This document shows positions 1-8,217 of a DNA stretch of 64,000 nt, one piece after another. The number at the start of each line of letters is the position of its first letter. The first letter of the stretch is position 1. The position numbers and the translations under genes are program-made. The notes below the pieces were generated by a model. That model had not been told where the DNA came from, made no database searches, and saw only the letters and a list, made by a program, of their open reading frames with translations. Source of the DNA: an uncultured Bacteroidales bacterium. Its GTDB lineage: Bacteria; Bacteroidota; Bacteroidia; Bacteroidales; Bacteroidaceae. The stretch spans positions 1 through 64,000 of the forward strand of contig CACYYM010000003.1 in NCBI GenBank assembly GCA_902778625.1, in the 5' to 3' direction.

Positions 1-1
1 C

Positions 2-361
2 ACCATGACTGGACCAGAAACCATGCTGCGTACAAAAGGCACAAGAGAGGGTTCGTTCGCAAGTTACGGCCAACTGAATCTGCAAGACGACATCAGGATT
101 ATGCAGCCCTCAGGTGCCACATTTGTCCCAAATATAGGCATCGTGAAGGATAACCAACTTGTCACCGACGAATGGGTAATGATAGCCAAACCCGCAAGAG
201 GCGATGTAAACCTCGATGGCACTGTCGATATTGCCGATGTGACAGCTGTGCTGACTGCTATGGCAAACGGCGTGAACGACCCGCAATACAGGGTTAATGA
301 CGATGATGCAGTCGATATAGCCGACGTTACAGCCATCCTGACCATCATGGCAGGGCAGTAG
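2..361 (+). CDS. C-terminal end of a secreted protein with dockerin-like repeats (5' end outside window)
   Basis: The frame is open at the window edge, so only about the last 119 codons are visible; the first in-frame ATG at 5 is probably internal. The end holds two copies of a dockerin type I-like calcium motif: GDVNLDGTVDIADVTAVLTA and, after about 14 residues, a second one ending DIADVTAILTIMAGQ. In Bacteroidales such C-terminal dockerin-like pairs occur on secreted enzymes and surface proteins without implying a cellulosome. The catalytic or binding part lies upstream and cannot be named. A rho-independent terminator follows at 419-453. Dockerin-like identity is fairly sure; function is unknown. 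Confidence 0.75.
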   Translation, partial: TMTGPETMLRTKGTREGSFASYGQLNLQDDIRIMQPSGATFVPNIGIVKDNQLVTDEWVMIAKPARGDVNLDGTVDIADVTAVLTAMANGVNDPQYRVNDDDAVDIADVTAILTIMAGQ

Positions 362-418
362 AGAGATTTGGTAAAAAGAAATGTAGAAAAAAAGAGGACA
401 AAACATTAAGAAACACAG

Positions 419-453
419 CCCTTCGAGAGCCGTCTCGGAGGGTTGCGTTTTTT
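419..453 (+). terminator. Rho-independent terminator
   Basis: A 10-bp stem pairs 419-428 with 433-442 around the loop GCCG (one G-T pair) and is followed by TTGCG and a T-run. It sits 57 bp after the dockerin-like stop codon. Confidence 0.8.
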
Positions 454-457
454 GACC

Positions 458-540
458 CCGCAGGCGGCGTTTCAATCCCCGCGTGCGGCGATGGCCATCT
501 CCGCGTGCGGGGATTGCCATTTCCGCGTGCGGCGTTTTTT
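458..540 (+). repeat. GC-rich 22-bp phased array 1 (4 units)
   Basis: Units begin at 458, 479, 501 and 523, a spacing of 21, 22 and 22 bp. Each has the core CCGCGTGCGG (first unit CCGCAGGCGG) plus about 12 linking bases such as CGATGGCCATCT. The last unit runs into eight T residues. It lies between the dockerin-like gene and the glycosyltransferase. Same family as 8115, 13115, 42701, 52260 and 62984. No gene is seen in 362-664. Confidence 0.85.
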
Positions 541-633
541 TTGCCTTTTTTTGCGTCGTCAGATGACTTGCGTCAAGAAATGTTCCGAGGCTTTTAACAA
601 TTTTAGACATTCGTGCAATAAAATGTTATTAGA

Positions 634-666
634 ATCCGTTATATTATCAACGAGAATATAACGGAT
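634..666 (+). promoter_or_regulatory. Perfect inverted repeat covering the glycosyltransferase start
   Basis: ATCCGTTATATT (634-645) is the exact reverse complement of AATATAACGGAT (655-666), with a 9-base loop. The right arm contains the first two bases of the ATG at 665. As RNA the hairpin would bury the ribosome binding region and start; as DNA it could be an operator. No clear TAnnTTTG promoter box was found just upstream. Confidence 0.5.
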
Positions 667-1528
667 GATAACAGCGTCGATAGTAACATATAACAACAAC
701 CTTTTGGACCTGGAGGGCATCTTGCGCAGCTTGCTGATTTCGCCTGTCCAGAAGGTCTGGATAATAGACCATAGCGATACGTTCCTGGGGCTTGGAGACG
801 AGCTGAAGGAGTACAAGAAACGCGACGATGAGTACGTGAAGCACGAGAGTCGTGGCTTCCAGTTGGAATACATGAAGGAGGCGAACACGGGTTATGGGCG
901 TGGCCACAACATTGCCTTGCGCAAGGCGATGGACGAGGGCAGCCTGTACCATCTCGTGGTCAACCCGGATGTGTGGTTCGGCGCTGACGTGATTCCCGCT
1001 TTGTGGCGACTGATGGAGGACGACGAGAGCATAGCGCAGGTGATGCCCAAAGTGCTTTTCCTGAATGGCTCGGTGCAGTGTCTGGCAAAGTTGCTTCCGA
1101 CGCCTTTGGACCTTTTCTGCCGTTTCTTCATGCCTGCAAAGCTTATTGCCAAGCGCAACGACCGCTTCGAGCTTCGTCACTCTGACTATAACAGGGTGAT
1201 GAATGTGCCGTTTCTGTCCGGCTGCTTCATGTTCCTGAGGGTTAGCGCTTTGCGGAGTGAAGGTATCTTCGACGAGCGTTTCTTTATGTATATGGAGGAT
1301 GTGGACATTACCCGTCGCCTTCATGTGAAATACAAGACGCTGTTTTTCCCTTCAGTCAGCATCTATCACAGGTTCAGCCGCTTGTCTTATCATAATTGGC
1401 ATATGTCGGTTGCGCACATGGTCAGCGTGGTGAAGTATTTCAACAAGTGGGGCTGGATATACGACAGCGGCAGACGACGCTTCAACAAACGTCTGCTGAA
1501 AGAATTGAAGGAGGGTAGTGACGAATGA
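665..1528 (+). CDS. Family 2 glycosyltransferase (rhamnosyltransferase-like)
   Basis: A 287-residue cytosolic GT-A fold enzyme that should move a sugar from a nucleotide donor onto a polysaccharide or lipid-linked acceptor. It starts directly with the nucleotide-binding strand TASIVTYNN. NPDVWFGADV near residue 98 is the metal-binding NPD form of the DxD motif used by WbbL-like rhamnosyltransferases, and MEDVDITRRL near 215 is the usual ED(V)D acceptor/catalytic motif. The C-terminus is basic. The stop overlaps the Wzi-like start by 4 bp, indicating translational coupling. Donor sugar is not readable from sequence. The start lies in an inverted repeat (634-666). Confidence 0.88.
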   Translation: MITASIVTYNNNLLDLEGILRSLLISPVQKVWIIDHSDTFLGLGDELKEYKKRDDEYVKHESRGFQLEYMKEANTGYGRGHNIALRKAMDEGSLYHLVVNPDVWFGADVIPALWRLMEDDESIAQVMPKVLFLNGSVQCLAKLLPTPLDLFCRFFMPAKLIAKRNDRFELRHSDYNRVMNVPFLSGCFMFLRVSALRSEGIFDERFFMYMEDVDITRRLHVKYKTLFFPSVSIYHRFSRLSYHNWHMSVAHMVSVVKYFNKWGWIYDSGRRRFNKRLLKELKEGSDE

Positions 1529-3033
1529 AGACGGGCCGCATCATAATAGCATCCTTGTGTCTGCTGCTAATTCCTTTTAGCGCCAAATCTCAGATAAAGC
1601 GTCTGGGAGAGGATGTTCGATACGGAGCCAGCCTTCGAGGCACGTTCGGGAGCGGTGACAACGCGCCATTCTGGTTTTCCAACAACAGGTATGGTTTGGG
1701 CGCCATCGGCGACAATACGGTTATGGCTCGGGCTTACATCAAGCGCGATGTTGAAACCGATTCACTGAGAAATTGGCGCATCGGCTATGGTGCTGACCTT
1801 GTGGCCGGCTATGGCAATCAGAGCAAGTTCTCAGTCCAGCAGGCGTTTGCCGACCTGCAATGGAAGATGCTCCGTCTTTCGCTTGGACAGAAGGAGAGAC
1901 CCTCGGAACTGAAGAACGCAGAGCTCTCGACAGGCGGCATGACGCTTGGCATGAACGCACGTCCCATTCCGCAGATACGGTTGGAACTGCCTGAATTTTG
2001 GACAGTTCCCGGTACTAAAGGGTGGTTCGCCATCAAGGCACATATCGCATACGGCTGGTACACAGACAACAAGTGGCAGCGGAGCTTTGCCGGCACGCGC
2101 AACCTTTACACGCAGAACAGCCTCTTCCATTCGAAAGCTCTGCTGATGAAGATAGGCAACGAAGAGAAGTTCCCTCTGACCTTGAAGTGGGGACTGGAAA
2201 TGGCTTGCCAGTTCGGAGGTAAAGGTTACAATGAGGTGGGGTACCAGAAGGAACGGATAGAACAGGGCGTCAAGTTGGGCGGAAACATCCTGAATGCTTT
2301 CGTGCCAAGCGGTGGCGACATCAACGACGACATCTTCTCCAACGCCACCGGCAATCACGTCGGCTCATGGCACGTCCGTCTGGACTGGGCAGGCAAAGGC
2401 TGGAGCGTGGGCGGATACATGGACCACCTTTTCGAAGACCACAGCCAGCTGGGTATGCAGTACGGCTTCTGGAAGGACATGCTGCTGGGCCTCGAGGTAA
2501 ATCTCCCGAAGAACCGCTACGTGTCGGACGTCGTCTATGAACACATCGGCACAATGAACCAGAGCGGTCCGATTTTCCATGATGCAACGCAGGAGAACCC
2601 GCAGCAGATAAGTGCCAACGATGCTTACTACAACCACCACGTCTATGGCTCTTGGCAGCACGCCGGCTTCGTCATGGGCAATCCCTTTATCCTGTCTCCG
2701 ATGTACAACGCTTTTCTGGGCATGAGAGGCAACTTGTACAATTGCTATAACCGCGTCAATGCTCATCACGTCGGGCTCAAGGGAAATCCTGCGGCGTGGC
2801 TGTCGTGGAGAGCGATGTACAGCTACGAGAAGAATCTTGGTTCTTACGACCGTCCAGTGATGGACCCGCTGAAAGGACATTTCCTGCTGCTCGAAGCCAT
2901 ATACAGACCGACCTGGCTGGACGGGCTGAGCATTGCGGTAGCATACGGACACAACAACGGCAAGCTGTTGGGAAAAGCCAATGGAGCAATGCTGACAGTC
3001 GCATGGGACGGCTGGATACGTAAAACAGAATGA
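1525..3033 (+). CDS. Capsule assembly Wzi family outer-membrane protein
   Basis: A 502-residue protein with a signal peptide ending near SAKSQ. Alternating aromatic/polar strands throughout, many ending in Trp, Tyr or Phe, indicate an outer-membrane beta-barrel. The N-terminal stretch GSGDNAPFWFSNNRYG and the LGQKERP element are typical of the Bacteroidetes Wzi-like family. Wzi in enterobacteria helps anchor or organise capsular polysaccharide at the outer membrane; the same role is inferred here from its position between a glycosyltransferase and a WecA-type initiating enzyme. The start overlaps the previous stop (ATGA), so it is probably co-translated. Confidence 0.85.
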   Translation: MKTGRIIIASLCLLLIPFSAKSQIKRLGEDVRYGASLRGTFGSGDNAPFWFSNNRYGLGAIGDNTVMARAYIKRDVETDSLRNWRIGYGADLVAGYGNQSKFSVQQAFADLQWKMLRLSLGQKERPSELKNAELSTGGMTLGMNARPIPQIRLELPEFWTVPGTKGWFAIKAHIAYGWYTDNKWQRSFAGTRNLYTQNSLFHSKALLMKIGNEEKFPLTLKWGLEMACQFGGKGYNEVGYQKERIEQGVKLGGNILNAFVPSGGDINDDIFSNATGNHVGSWHVRLDWAGKGWSVGGYMDHLFEDHSQLGMQYGFWKDMLLGLEVNLPKNRYVSDVVYEHIGTMNQSGPIFHDATQENPQQISANDAYYNHHVYGSWQHAGFVMGNPFILSPMYNAFLGMRGNLYNCYNRVNAHHVGLKGNPAAWLSWRAMYSYEKNLGSYDRPVMDPLKGHFLLLEAIYRPTWLDGLSIAVAYGHNNGKLLGKANGAMLTVAWDGWIRKTE

Positions 3034-3040
3034 TGAGGTT

Positions 3041-3472
3041 ATGGTAAGAAGGAGCTTCATAATGACGCTTGTGGCGATGCTGATTGCCATGACAAGCTGC
3101 AACAAGTGGGACTGCAACGGCGACCTGGACGGCATGTGGCAATTGACAGAGTGGCGCGACAAAGACAATGCAGTCAAAGCAACCAAGCGCGACATGATAT
3201 TCTACAGCTTCCAGTTGCAGATGGCAAGTTTCCGTAAGCAAAGTGGCGAAAGATTCTTCATCCGGACATCAATGGCTGCAAGCCCGGAACAGATTAAGAT
3301 ATACGACCCCATCGAGTATGTTGGCAACGGACACGATGCAGTCCGGCCGATGTCGGTTCTCGCACCAGTCGGCGTTCCCGAAGACGGCATCTTCCAGATT
3401 CAAGCTCTGACGGGCAGCACGATGGTGCTGAAGACGAGCGGGCAGGATGTCCTTACCTTCAGAAAGTATTAA
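3041..3472 (+). CDS. Small lipoprotein with lipocalin-like fold
   Basis: A 143-residue protein with a type II signal peptide: basic start, hydrophobic segment and lipobox AMTSC, giving an acylated Cys about residue 20. After it, LDGMWQLTEWRDKDN and the strand pattern to the end resemble the lipocalin-like small lipoproteins common in Bacteroides and Prevotella. It starts 7 bp after the Wzi-like stop, so it is likely in the same operon and may help surface polysaccharide assembly, but the family has no settled function. A second possible start at 3062 would leave a shorter signal peptide. Confidence 0.7.
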   Translation: MVRRSFIMTLVAMLIAMTSCNKWDCNGDLDGMWQLTEWRDKDNAVKATKRDMIFYSFQLQMASFRKQSGERFFIRTSMAASPEQIKIYDPIEYVGNGHDAVRPMSVLAPVGVPEDGIFQIQALTGSTMVLKTSGQDVLTFRKY

Positions 3473-3495
3473 GGATTGCTAAGCACAGAAATACT

Positions 3496-4575
3496 ATGAA
3501 CAATACAATATTACCCATCATCGCATCATTCCTTTCGGCTGCAATAGTAACGGCAGTTGGGTTGCCTCTTATTATCAAGGCATGCTGCTACTTTAACTAT
3601 TTCGACTTTCCCAATGAGCGGAAGGTGCATCGCACACCCGTGCCGCGTCTTGGCGGACTGATATTCATGCCTGCAGCCGTCGTAGGTCTTTTCGTGGCTT
3701 CGTGGGTGCAAGTCATGATGGGAGGTGATGAGTATGTGTTCGGTGTTTCTACGATTGCCATGACGTCTGGCGGACTGATCATCTACATGATAGGTTTCAT
3801 CGATGACCGCTATGGCATGAGGGCTTCTCATAAGTTCATCATACAGGCCGTGGCAGCACTCATCCTGCCTATGTGTAATCTGGTCATAACAGACCTGAAT
3901 GGCATCTTCGGCCTTCATCAGATACCGTTTTGGATAGGTTATGCGCTGACGGTCGTCGCGATACTAGTCATAGTGAATGCCATCAATCTGATCGACGGCA
4001 TCGACGGTTTGTCTTCCGGACTCTGTATCCTGATTCTGTCAGCCTATACCGTATTGTTCTCCGACAACCATGCCATAGCTTCGCTCGATGCGGCTATTGT
4101 CGGCTCGTTGCTCGTCTTCTGGTTCTTCAACGTCTTTGGCAAAGTCGGAGGGCTGAAGATATTCATGGGCGATTCGGGCAGCCTTTTTCTGGGTTATGTG
4201 TGTGCCTATATGAGCATCAAGAGCCTGATGCGTCCCATCGCTCCGGAGGATTGCGGCGAGAAGCAGATGCTCATTTCCATTACCTTGTTGCTGATTCCTG
4301 TGGTCGATGTCGTGCGTGTGGCATTGCAGCGTCGCTTTACGGGGCACGGCATCTTTGTGCCCGACAAAACCCACATCCATCATATCCTGATGAGCGTGGG
4401 GCTTTCTATGCATGGAGCTTTGGCATGCATACTAATATTATTCCTGCTTATCTGTGGCATCAACTACGCTCTTTGGCAATGCAATTTCCCCATGGCGCTT
4501 GTCGTGGCGATGGACATTGCTATCTACATTCTCGTTTGGGGAGTGCTGATGCTTGCGAACAAGTCAAATAGCTAA
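3496..4575 (+). CDS. Undecaprenyl-phosphate sugar-1-phosphate transferase (WecA/TagO/MraY superfamily)
   Basis: A 359-residue polytopic membrane enzyme that should transfer a HexNAc-1-phosphate from UDP to undecaprenyl phosphate, the first committed step of a lipid-linked polysaccharide. Family landmarks are DFPNERKVHRTPVPRLGG in the first cytoplasmic loop, FIDDRYGM (Mg-binding DD), NAINLIDGIDGLSSG, MGDSGSLFLGY and the C-terminal DKTHIHH motif, with about ten hydrophobic segments. The HIHH end favours WecA/TagO over MraY. It closes the block starting at the GT2 gene, 23 bp after the lipoprotein, and faces the sugar dehydratase gene convergently. Confidence 0.92.
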   Translation: MNNTILPIIASFLSAAIVTAVGLPLIIKACCYFNYFDFPNERKVHRTPVPRLGGLIFMPAAVVGLFVASWVQVMMGGDEYVFGVSTIAMTSGGLIIYMIGFIDDRYGMRASHKFIIQAVAALILPMCNLVITDLNGIFGLHQIPFWIGYALTVVAILVIVNAINLIDGIDGLSSGLCILILSAYTVLFSDNHAIASLDAAIVGSLLVFWFFNVFGKVGGLKIFMGDSGSLFLGYVCAYMSIKSLMRPIAPEDCGEKQMLISITLLLIPVVDVVRVALQRRFTGHGIFVPDKTHIHHILMSVGLSMHGALACILILFLLICGINYALWQCNFPMALVVAMDIAIYILVWGVLMLANKSNS

Positions 4576-4599
4576 GGCTTTCGGCAGGCGGGCAATCTA

Positions 4600-4683
4600 T
4601 GTGCCGCCTTCGTCAATCTTTGCGCCGTTTTCGTCAATCTCTGCGCCGTTTTCGACAATCTCTGCGCCGTCTTCGTCAGTCCA
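4600..4683 (+). repeat. Tandem repeat of a 21-bp unit between convergent genes
   Basis: Four units, with GCCG at 4603, 4624, 4645 and 4666 (exact 21-bp phase). The unit reads TGCGCCGTTTTCGTCAATCT plus one base and drifts at a few positions. The last unit overlaps the final codons and stop of the sugar dehydratase. The 100-bp gap holds no recognisable terminator. Confidence 0.85.
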
Positions 4684-6604
4684 GAGCTTCGTACTTCGAG
4701 TGGCGACTCTTGAACTCGGGCACGATTTCTTTCATAATCTTGACGATGCCCATGTCGTCGTAGCTGTAGCTTGCCTTAAGGAGGCGTTCTTCATTGTTGC
4801 ACGCCTCTTCATAATCGTACTTGCGCACCTTGGCGACCATGATCTTCGGGTGCTTTGTCGGCAGCGTTTGCTCTGCGTCGTTGAGGACTTCTTCGTAGAG
4901 TTTTTCTCCGTCGCGTAGTCCCGTGAACTTAATTTCGCAGTTCTTTGCTCCGCTCAGGGTTATCATGCGTTTGGCGAGGTCGGCGATGCGTACTGGCTTG
5001 CCCATATCGAAGACGAAGATTTCGCCGCCTTTTCCCATCGTGCCGGCCTCGAGGACTAGCTTACAGGCTTCTGGGATGAGCATGAAGTAGCGAATGATGT
5101 CGGGGTGTGTGACGGTGACGGGGCCACCTTTCGCGATTTGTTCCCTGAAGATGGGAATGACGCTGCCGTTGCTGCCGAGTACGTTGCCGAAGCGTGTCGT
5201 AACGAATTGCGTATAGGCGGGCTTTCCGTTTGCCATCAATCGTTTTCCGTCGGCCACTGCTTGATTGAGCGACTGGCAGTATATCTCGCAAATGCGCTTG
5301 GAGCAGCCCATTACGTTTGTCGGGTTGACGGCTTTGTCGGTAGAAATCATCACGAACTTCTTCGTGCCGTATTTGACTGCGAGGTCTGCGATGATGCGTG
5401 TGCCGTAGATGTTGTTCTGGACGGCCATTGCGGGGTTGTCCTCCATCATTGGCACGTGCTTGTATGCAGCGGCATGAAAGACGTAATCGGGGCGGAAGCG
5501 CTGGAAGATGTCTTCCATGAACGTCTGATTTGTGATGCTTGCCACGATGGTGTGGCATGGGATGTTCGGGAAATTGGCGGACATCATGCGTCGGATGTCG
5601 TGCATGGGTGTCTCGGTCTGGTCGATGAGAATCATCTCCTTCGGTTCGAAGTGTGCTACCTGCCGGACCATTTCGCTGCCTATGCTGCCTGCTGCGCCGG
5701 TAATGAGGATTCGGTTCTCGTTGAGCTGACCTCCGATGGCGTTCATGTCTACTTCTATCTTGTCGCGCGGCAAGAGGTCCTCGATGTCAACTTCGTGCAG
5801 TTGGCTGTATCGGAGTTCGCTTTTGCCGTCCCATTCTTTTGCCGAGGCGGGCATCATCATGATTTTGATGCCTGCGGCGATGAGGTTGCTGATGAGCTGT
5901 TCCTGTTCGCGGAAGTGGGCGGTTTGCAAGGGGCTGACCATGAGGATGGATGCGCCATGCTCCTTCATGATGTTGATGATGTTTTCTTTCTCGCTCCACA
6001 CGCGAACTCCGAGCAGCCATTTGCCGTTCATGTTGTCGTCGGAGCTGATGAAGCCTCTTAAGATGAAGCGGCTTGGCGAGTCGTTGCGTATGCCTTTAGC
6101 AAGGCTGATGCCGCCGTCCTGTGTGCCGAAGATGAAGATGCGTTTGCTGAAGCCGTTGGTGCGGTAGAGGTCGTAGATGGTTTTGACGATGACGCGCACG
6201 GCGCACATGAGTGATGTGGCGAAGAGCAGCAGCAATATGAGCAGGGTGGGGTGTTTCAGGAAGATGTTGTGCTTGCCCGGGATGAGGAGGTCGCCAAAGA
6301 ATGCTATCGCTGTGCCGAGAAGCATTGCGAGGGCGAGGCGACCGAGGTCCACGAAACTGCTGTATCGGAAGATGCCGCTGTAGGTGTGGAAGATGCGGAA
6401 CGCGAATGTGTAGGCGATGAGCAGGACGAGGATGTCTCGCGTGATGGGCCATATGTTGTTCACAAGCATCTCTCCGTTATTGAAGAGATAATAGCATAAG
6501 AAGCCCGAGAAGATAATCAAGATGTAGTCGAGGAGCAGGATGCACCAATATGGTAAGGCGCTGCGGCTGAAGTACCAGTGCAGGAGTCGTGGAAGTATGT
6601 TCAT
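4676..6604 (-). CDS. Membrane-bound nucleotide-sugar 4,6-dehydratase (PglF/CapD/WbpM type)
   Basis: About 642 residues from the chosen ATG at 6604. An N-terminal set of four or so membrane helices is followed by a CoA-binding-like Rossmann domain and a C-terminal short-chain dehydrogenase domain with ILITGAAGSIGSEMV (NAD(P) loop), HAAAYKHVPMMEDN, and the catalytic ISTDKAVNPTNVMGCSKR stretch in which Met replaces Tyr as in PglF/FlaA1 enzymes. These make UDP-4-keto-6-deoxy sugars for capsule, O-antigen or glycoprotein glycans. The frame extends upstream to 6673, but that ATG overlaps the -7 box at 6671-6678, so the start at 6604 is preferred. The extra segment VADGKRLMANGKPAYT near the catalytic motif looks like a family-specific insertion. 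Confidence 0.9.
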   Translation of the reverse strand: MNILPRLLHWYFSRSALPYWCILLLDYILIIFSGFLCYYLFNNGEMLVNNIWPITRDILVLLIAYTFAFRIFHTYSGIFRYSSFVDLGRLALAMLLGTAIAFFGDLLIPGKHNIFLKHPTLLILLLLFATSLMCAVRVIVKTIYDLYRTNGFSKRIFIFGTQDGGISLAKGIRNDSPSRFILRGFISSDDNMNGKWLLGVRVWSEKENIINIMKEHGASILMVSPLQTAHFREQEQLISNLIAAGIKIMMMPASAKEWDGKSELRYSQLHEVDIEDLLPRDKIEVDMNAIGGQLNENRILITGAAGSIGSEMVRQVAHFEPKEMILIDQTETPMHDIRRMMSANFPNIPCHTIVASITNQTFMEDIFQRFRPDYVFHAAAYKHVPMMEDNPAMAVQNNIYGTRIIADLAVKYGTKKFVMISTDKAVNPTNVMGCSKRICEIYCQSLNQAVADGKRLMANGKPAYTQFVTTRFGNVLGSNGSVIPIFREQIAKGGPVTVTHPDIIRYFMLIPEACKLVLEAGTMGKGGEIFVFDMGKPVRIADLAKRMITLSGAKNCEIKFTGLRDGEKLYEEVLNDAEQTLPTKHPKIMVAKVRKYDYEEACNNEERLLKASYSYDDMGIVKIMKEIVPEFKSRHSKYEALD

Positions 6605-6670
6605 GTTGTTGTCATATATATATATGATATATGTAGGGAGGTAGAATGTCTTGTTGCTCTGTCTCCGTAG

Positions 6671-6678
6671 CAAAGTTA
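6671..6678 (-). promoter_or_regulatory. Bacteroidetes -7 box for the sugar dehydratase
   Basis: TAACTTTG on the minus strand, followed by C, as in the TAnnTTTG consensus. It places transcription start near 6665 and decides the start codon at 6604. Confidence 0.7.
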
Positions 6679-6774
6679 AGATAAATTATTAGTTATGCAA
6701 GCGAAAAGCCAAGAAAAAAAGGTATTAGTTAGGCATTTTGCTATGTGGCGATTGCAAAAAGGGTGATTAGGGAG

Positions 6775-8091
6775 TTAAAACATGGCTTTCCAGGAGGAGG
6801 AGATGACCCAGCGGTTTGCGAGGAAGCGGGTGCCGAAGGTGTGGAGGTAATCTACGGAGAAGCCGACGGTCTGATTGTGGCTTTGCAACATGTCGATGAC
6901 AATGCCAGCACCGCCTTCTGGGCGCAGTTTCGGTTCGATGTAGAGGAGGTCTTTGCCCAGTGTTCGGCCTGATGCTACGCGATGGAATGTGATGCCTTCG
7001 TTGTAGCGGATGCCCCAGATGGTGCGTGCGCCGACGCGCATGGCGCCTTTTGCTCCTGCGACGGGGACGGGCGGCATGGTCCATCCTGCCGCGATGTTTC
7101 CGTGATAGATATGTATCTGTTCGCCCCAGGCGGTGACGGCGTTGTTGGGTATCTCCAGCTTTGCCTGTGCCATTGTGTATCGCCCGATGGCAGAGAGGTA
7201 GAGGTTGTTGTTGATGAACCATTCTGCTTCGAAGCCTGCCGTGATGGATGCGCTACTGCGGAGTTTGACGCCTGTCATGTCGAAGCCTTCTGCCGCCGTC
7301 GCGAAGTCCTCTACGTCGAGCGAGCGTCCGTTCGTTTCCGAGCCGGAGACCAGGCGGAAGCCGGATGGGCAGTTGTTCCATGCTGCCAGCTGTGCTTGCT
7401 CCGATGCACTGTAGGGCATTGTCCGTACGCCTTTCGGGCCAAAGATTCTGTCGGTCAGGTAGTAGGCAACGTTGGTGCTAACTACGCCGATGCCTGCACC
7501 CAGGAAGATGTCGTTCATCCAGTGGGCGTTGTGCCCTATGCGGAGCATCTGTGTGCCTGTGGCGACGCTGTAGCCTCCGATGGTGATCCAGGGACTGAGG
7601 TGACCGTATTCTCGGCTGAGGATGGTGGCTCCCATGTATGCGAGCGAGGCGTGGACGGACGGTAGGGCGTTGCTGCCCCTTTCGTCGGGTCGCACTTCCC
7701 TGACGTTCCACCGCAGCAGTTGCGACAGGCCGACGGTCAAGCCGAGTGCTGTGCCATTGGCAACAATCATGCGACGGGAGTTGCTGCGCGATTTCACGCC
7801 GCACACTTTCATGATCCACGTTGCGGCCAGCGGTGTGAGGGCAACGCCGTAGTCTTCCCAGCGGTGGTTGTTGTAGCGGTAGGGACCTGGCAGTTCGTTG
7901 AAGCTGCGATGGGTGAATGTTTGGATAAGTCCGCGCACGGGCATGAAGAGGCCGTCGCGGTTGAAGCGCATTTCTTCGTGCACGAGGCTGTCCTCTGTGA
8001 TAATCTGCTGTATGATGTGCACCAGCGAGTCCTGGCTCCTGCCATTTGTGGCGAAGCAAAACAACAGCAGTGGAAGGAGGAATTTCTTCAT
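6775..8091 (-). CDS. Secreted PAP2-family phosphatase with C-terminal barrel-like region
   Basis: About 438 residues from the ATG at 8091 (MKKFLLPLLLF signal peptide). Upstream codons of the open frame are translated repeat array 2 and are discarded. The middle carries the three PAP2 phosphatase motifs: RWNVREVRP (K replaced by R), PSVHASL and LRIGHNAHWMND. The second motif has Val where the family has Gly (PSGH). PAP2 enzymes remove phosphate from lipids such as lipid A or undecaprenyl pyrophosphate, or from sugar phosphates. The last 200 residues have the short aromatic-ended strands of a small outer-membrane barrel. A longer paralogue with canonical motifs is at 43694-45370. Activity here is uncertain because of the altered motif. 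Confidence 0.8.
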   Translation of the reverse strand: MKKFLLPLLLFCFATNGRSQDSLVHIIQQIITEDSLVHEEMRFNRDGLFMPVRGLIQTFTHRSFNELPGPYRYNNHRWEDYGVALTPLAATWIMKVCGVKSRSNSRRMIVANGTALGLTVGLSQLLRWNVREVRPDERGSNALPSVHASLAYMGATILSREYGHLSPWITIGGYSVATGTQMLRIGHNAHWMNDIFLGAGIGVVSTNVAYYLTDRIFGPKGVRTMPYSASEQAQLAAWNNCPSGFRLVSGSETNGRSLDVEDFATAAEGFDMTGVKLRSSASITAGFEAEWFINNNLYLSAIGRYTMAQAKLEIPNNAVTAWGEQIHIYHGNIAAGWTMPPVPVAGAKGAMRVGARTIWGIRYNEGITFHRVASGRTLGKDLLYIEPKLRPEGGAGIVIDMLQSHNQTVGFSVDYLHTFGTRFLANRWVISSSWKAMF

Positions 8092-8114
8092 GCGGAAGGG
8101 GAGGGTAAAAAACG

Positions 8115-8197
8115 CCGCGTGCGGGGATTGCAATCGCCGCACGCGGAAATGGTCAACGCCGCACGCGGGGATTGAAACGCCGCAGGCGGCGTTTTTT
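8115..8197 (+). repeat. GC-rich 22-bp phased array 2 (4 units)
   Basis: Cores begin at 8115 (CCGCGTGCGG), 8137 and 8159 (CCGCACGCGG) and 8180 (CCGCAGGCGG), spaced 22, 22 and 21 bp. One end runs into seven T on the plus strand, the other into a T-run on the minus strand, so it could end transcripts in both directions. It separates prs from the PAP2 gene, both minus strand. Confidence 0.85.
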
Positions 8198-8217
8198 TAT
8201 GTGCTACAAGGAAAGGG

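Noticed and set aside
458..540. GC arrays as CRISPR
   Set aside because: Units are 22 bp with the linkers conserved as well, there are no unique spacers and no cas genes, and degenerate units occur at either end.
8092..8142. N-terminal extension of the first PAP2 protein
   Set aside because: Encoded by GC array 2; a proper signal peptide begins at 8091.
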